A DNA stretch of 32,817 nucleotides from Dehalococcoidia bacterium UBA2777 (lineage in GTDB: Bacteria; Chloroflexota; Dehalococcoidia; UBA2247; UBA2777). This document shows, piece by piece, positions 32,270-32,817 of the stretch (positions are counted from its first letter, which is position 1; the number at the start of each line of letters is the position of its first letter). The stretch lies in NCBI GenBank assembly GCA_002352365.1, contig DEIJ01000171.1, positions 1 to 32,817 of the forward strand, read 5' to 3'. Position numbers and translations under genes: made by a program. The notes beneath the pieces are model-generated. The model searched no databases. It was not told the origin of the DNA and saw nothing but the letters and a program-made list of their open reading frames with translations.

Positions 32270-32646
32270 AGAAGATAAAGATAGATTATCGCCAATGTAT
32301 CGGCTGTAGACATTGTGAGGTGGCCTGTTCTTTATTTCATGTGGAAGGTATTATTAATCCCCGAAGATCGCGGATAAGGGTTTTCACTGAAGGGGACTTT
32401 TGTTTCCCAGTAATAGCCGGACCATTCACTGATGCCGAATGCAATTCGAGGAATGTGGTAGTAATTGAAGGGGAAGAATATGATGGCTGCCTTTTATGCC
32501 GTGCCTCCTGTCCGGTTAAACCTGTATTTAAGGAGCCTGATACTGACATCCCGTTAAAATGCGATTTCTGTGGGGTGCCACCAGATCCCCAATGCGTCAA
32601 GTGGTGCCCCTCTGATGCCTTGACCTTGGTAGAAGACCAAGAATAA
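32266..32646 (+). CDS. Ferredoxin-like 4Fe-4S protein, electron-transfer partner of the AOR-like enzyme
   Basis: The protein is 126 aa with 13 cysteines. Motifs are CIGCRHCEVAC (C11, C14, C17, C21), C46, C59 (DAEC), CLLCRASCP (C75, C78, C82) and CDFCG...QCVKWCP (C99, C102, C110, C114). This suggests about three [4Fe-4S] clusters, in a HycB/PhsB-like arrangement. The GTG start overlaps the AOR-like stop by 4 nt. Such a small Fe-S subunit beside an AOR-family gene probably takes electrons from the tungsten enzyme to a larger acceptor not encoded here. No signal peptide or membrane segment is seen, so it is cytoplasmic. Confidence 0.9.
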   Translation: MKKIKIDYRQCIGCRHCEVACSLFHVEGIINPRRSRIRVFTEGDFCFPVIAGPFTDAECNSRNVVVIEGEEYDGCLLCRASCPVKPVFKEPDTDIPLKCDFCGVPPDPQCVKWCPSDALTLVEDQE

Positions 32647-32696
32647 GCCTCTTGGGGTCTTAAACCTAATTGACACCGGTGGCTGAGATCAGTAAC

Positions 32697-32817
32697 ATAT
32701 AGGACTTACGCAGTTGCCCATCATTGAACTACCGTGCGCAAGTTCTAAAGGATGTTCCACTGGAAGGGCGTTGTGCTCTGAGTCTGAACCGCAGCAAAAT
32801 CCAATGGTTCAGCGACG
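32697..32817. mobile_element. Possible insertion-sequence end at the right window edge
   Basis: After the ferredoxin gene no full gene is seen to the window end (171 nt). ATAGGACTTACGCAGTTG (32699-32716) resembles, from memory, the terminal inverted repeats of some insertion sequences (ends of the type TAGGACTTACGCA). From about 32702 a plus-strand frame stays open to the edge (including VPLEGRCALSLNRSKIQWFS), and a short minus-strand frame is also open. No recognisable transposase motif is present, so this is only a pointer. Confidence 0.2.

Noticed and set aside
32633..32660. Hairpin at the end of the ferredoxin gene (GACC...AAGA with TCTTGGGGTC)
   Set aside because: The stem has a 2-nt bulge, the left arm is in coding sequence, and no T-run follows.
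1..32817. CRISPR array or tandem repeats
   Set aside because: No regularly spaced repeats were seen by eye in any intergenic region, all of which are under 300 nt.

Overview
The window looks like chromosome from a strict anaerobe, most plausibly in the Chloroflexota (Dehalococcoidia-like). That placement is inferred from gene content and protein style, not from a marker gene. It carries a CooC-type CO dehydrogenase maturation ATPase, a ferredoxin-dependent 2-oxoacid oxidoreductase, a pair of benzoyl-CoA reductase / 2-hydroxyacyl-CoA dehydratase family subunits, a tungsten aldehyde oxidoreductase-like protein with its own Fe-S partner, and no oxygen-dependent enzymes. Genes are dense. ATG, GTG and TTG starts are all used, and several pairs overlap by 4 nt.

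Regions from left to right. (1) 1-2.7 kb, minus strand: the start of a probable tyrosine recombinase running off the left edge directly behind a tRNA-Lys gene, then the PcrA/UvrD helicase, then a decayed phosphoglycerate kinase remnant. (2) 2.7-3.5 kb: cooC with a one-base frameshift in a G7 tract. (3) 3.55-11.4 kb, plus strand: a catabolic block of CoA-transferase, 2-oxoacid:ferredoxin oxidoreductase alpha, beta and gamma, a second CoA-transferase, and two dehydratase-family subunits. It is bounded by a good promoter (3551-3580) and a strong hairpin (11384-11414). (4) 11.45-14.3 kb: ligA plus an SDR. (5) 14.4-20.1 kb, minus strand: mnmE, then tldD-tldE-HEAT protein-GNAT. The mnmE promoter implies a leaderless mRNA and overlaps a perfect inverted repeat. 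(6) 20.1-24.6 kb, plus: histidine phosphatase, nth, argC, hflK, hflC, tRNA-Glu. (7) rnc (plus) facing a BadI/MenB-like crotonase (minus). (8) 26.6-32.6 kb, plus: tRNA-Ser, miaB, nadB, nadC, an AOR-family oxidoreductase and its ferredoxin-like partner. The last 170 nt hold no clear gene and may touch an insertion sequence.

How the catabolic genes may work together (inference): a family III CoA-transferase activates an organic acid, the oxidoreductase oxidises a 2-oxoacid and supplies reduced ferredoxin, and the dehydratase-family pair carries out a radical dehydration or a ring reduction. This resembles amino-acid fermentation of the Fld/Had type, or the Thauera arrangement in which a 2-oxoacid:ferredoxin oxidoreductase feeds benzoyl-CoA reductase. 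The ATP-dependent activator that both schemes need is absent from the window. The isolated BadI/MenB-like crotonase and the AOR-like pair could belong to the same metabolism, but nothing in the sequence ties them to it.
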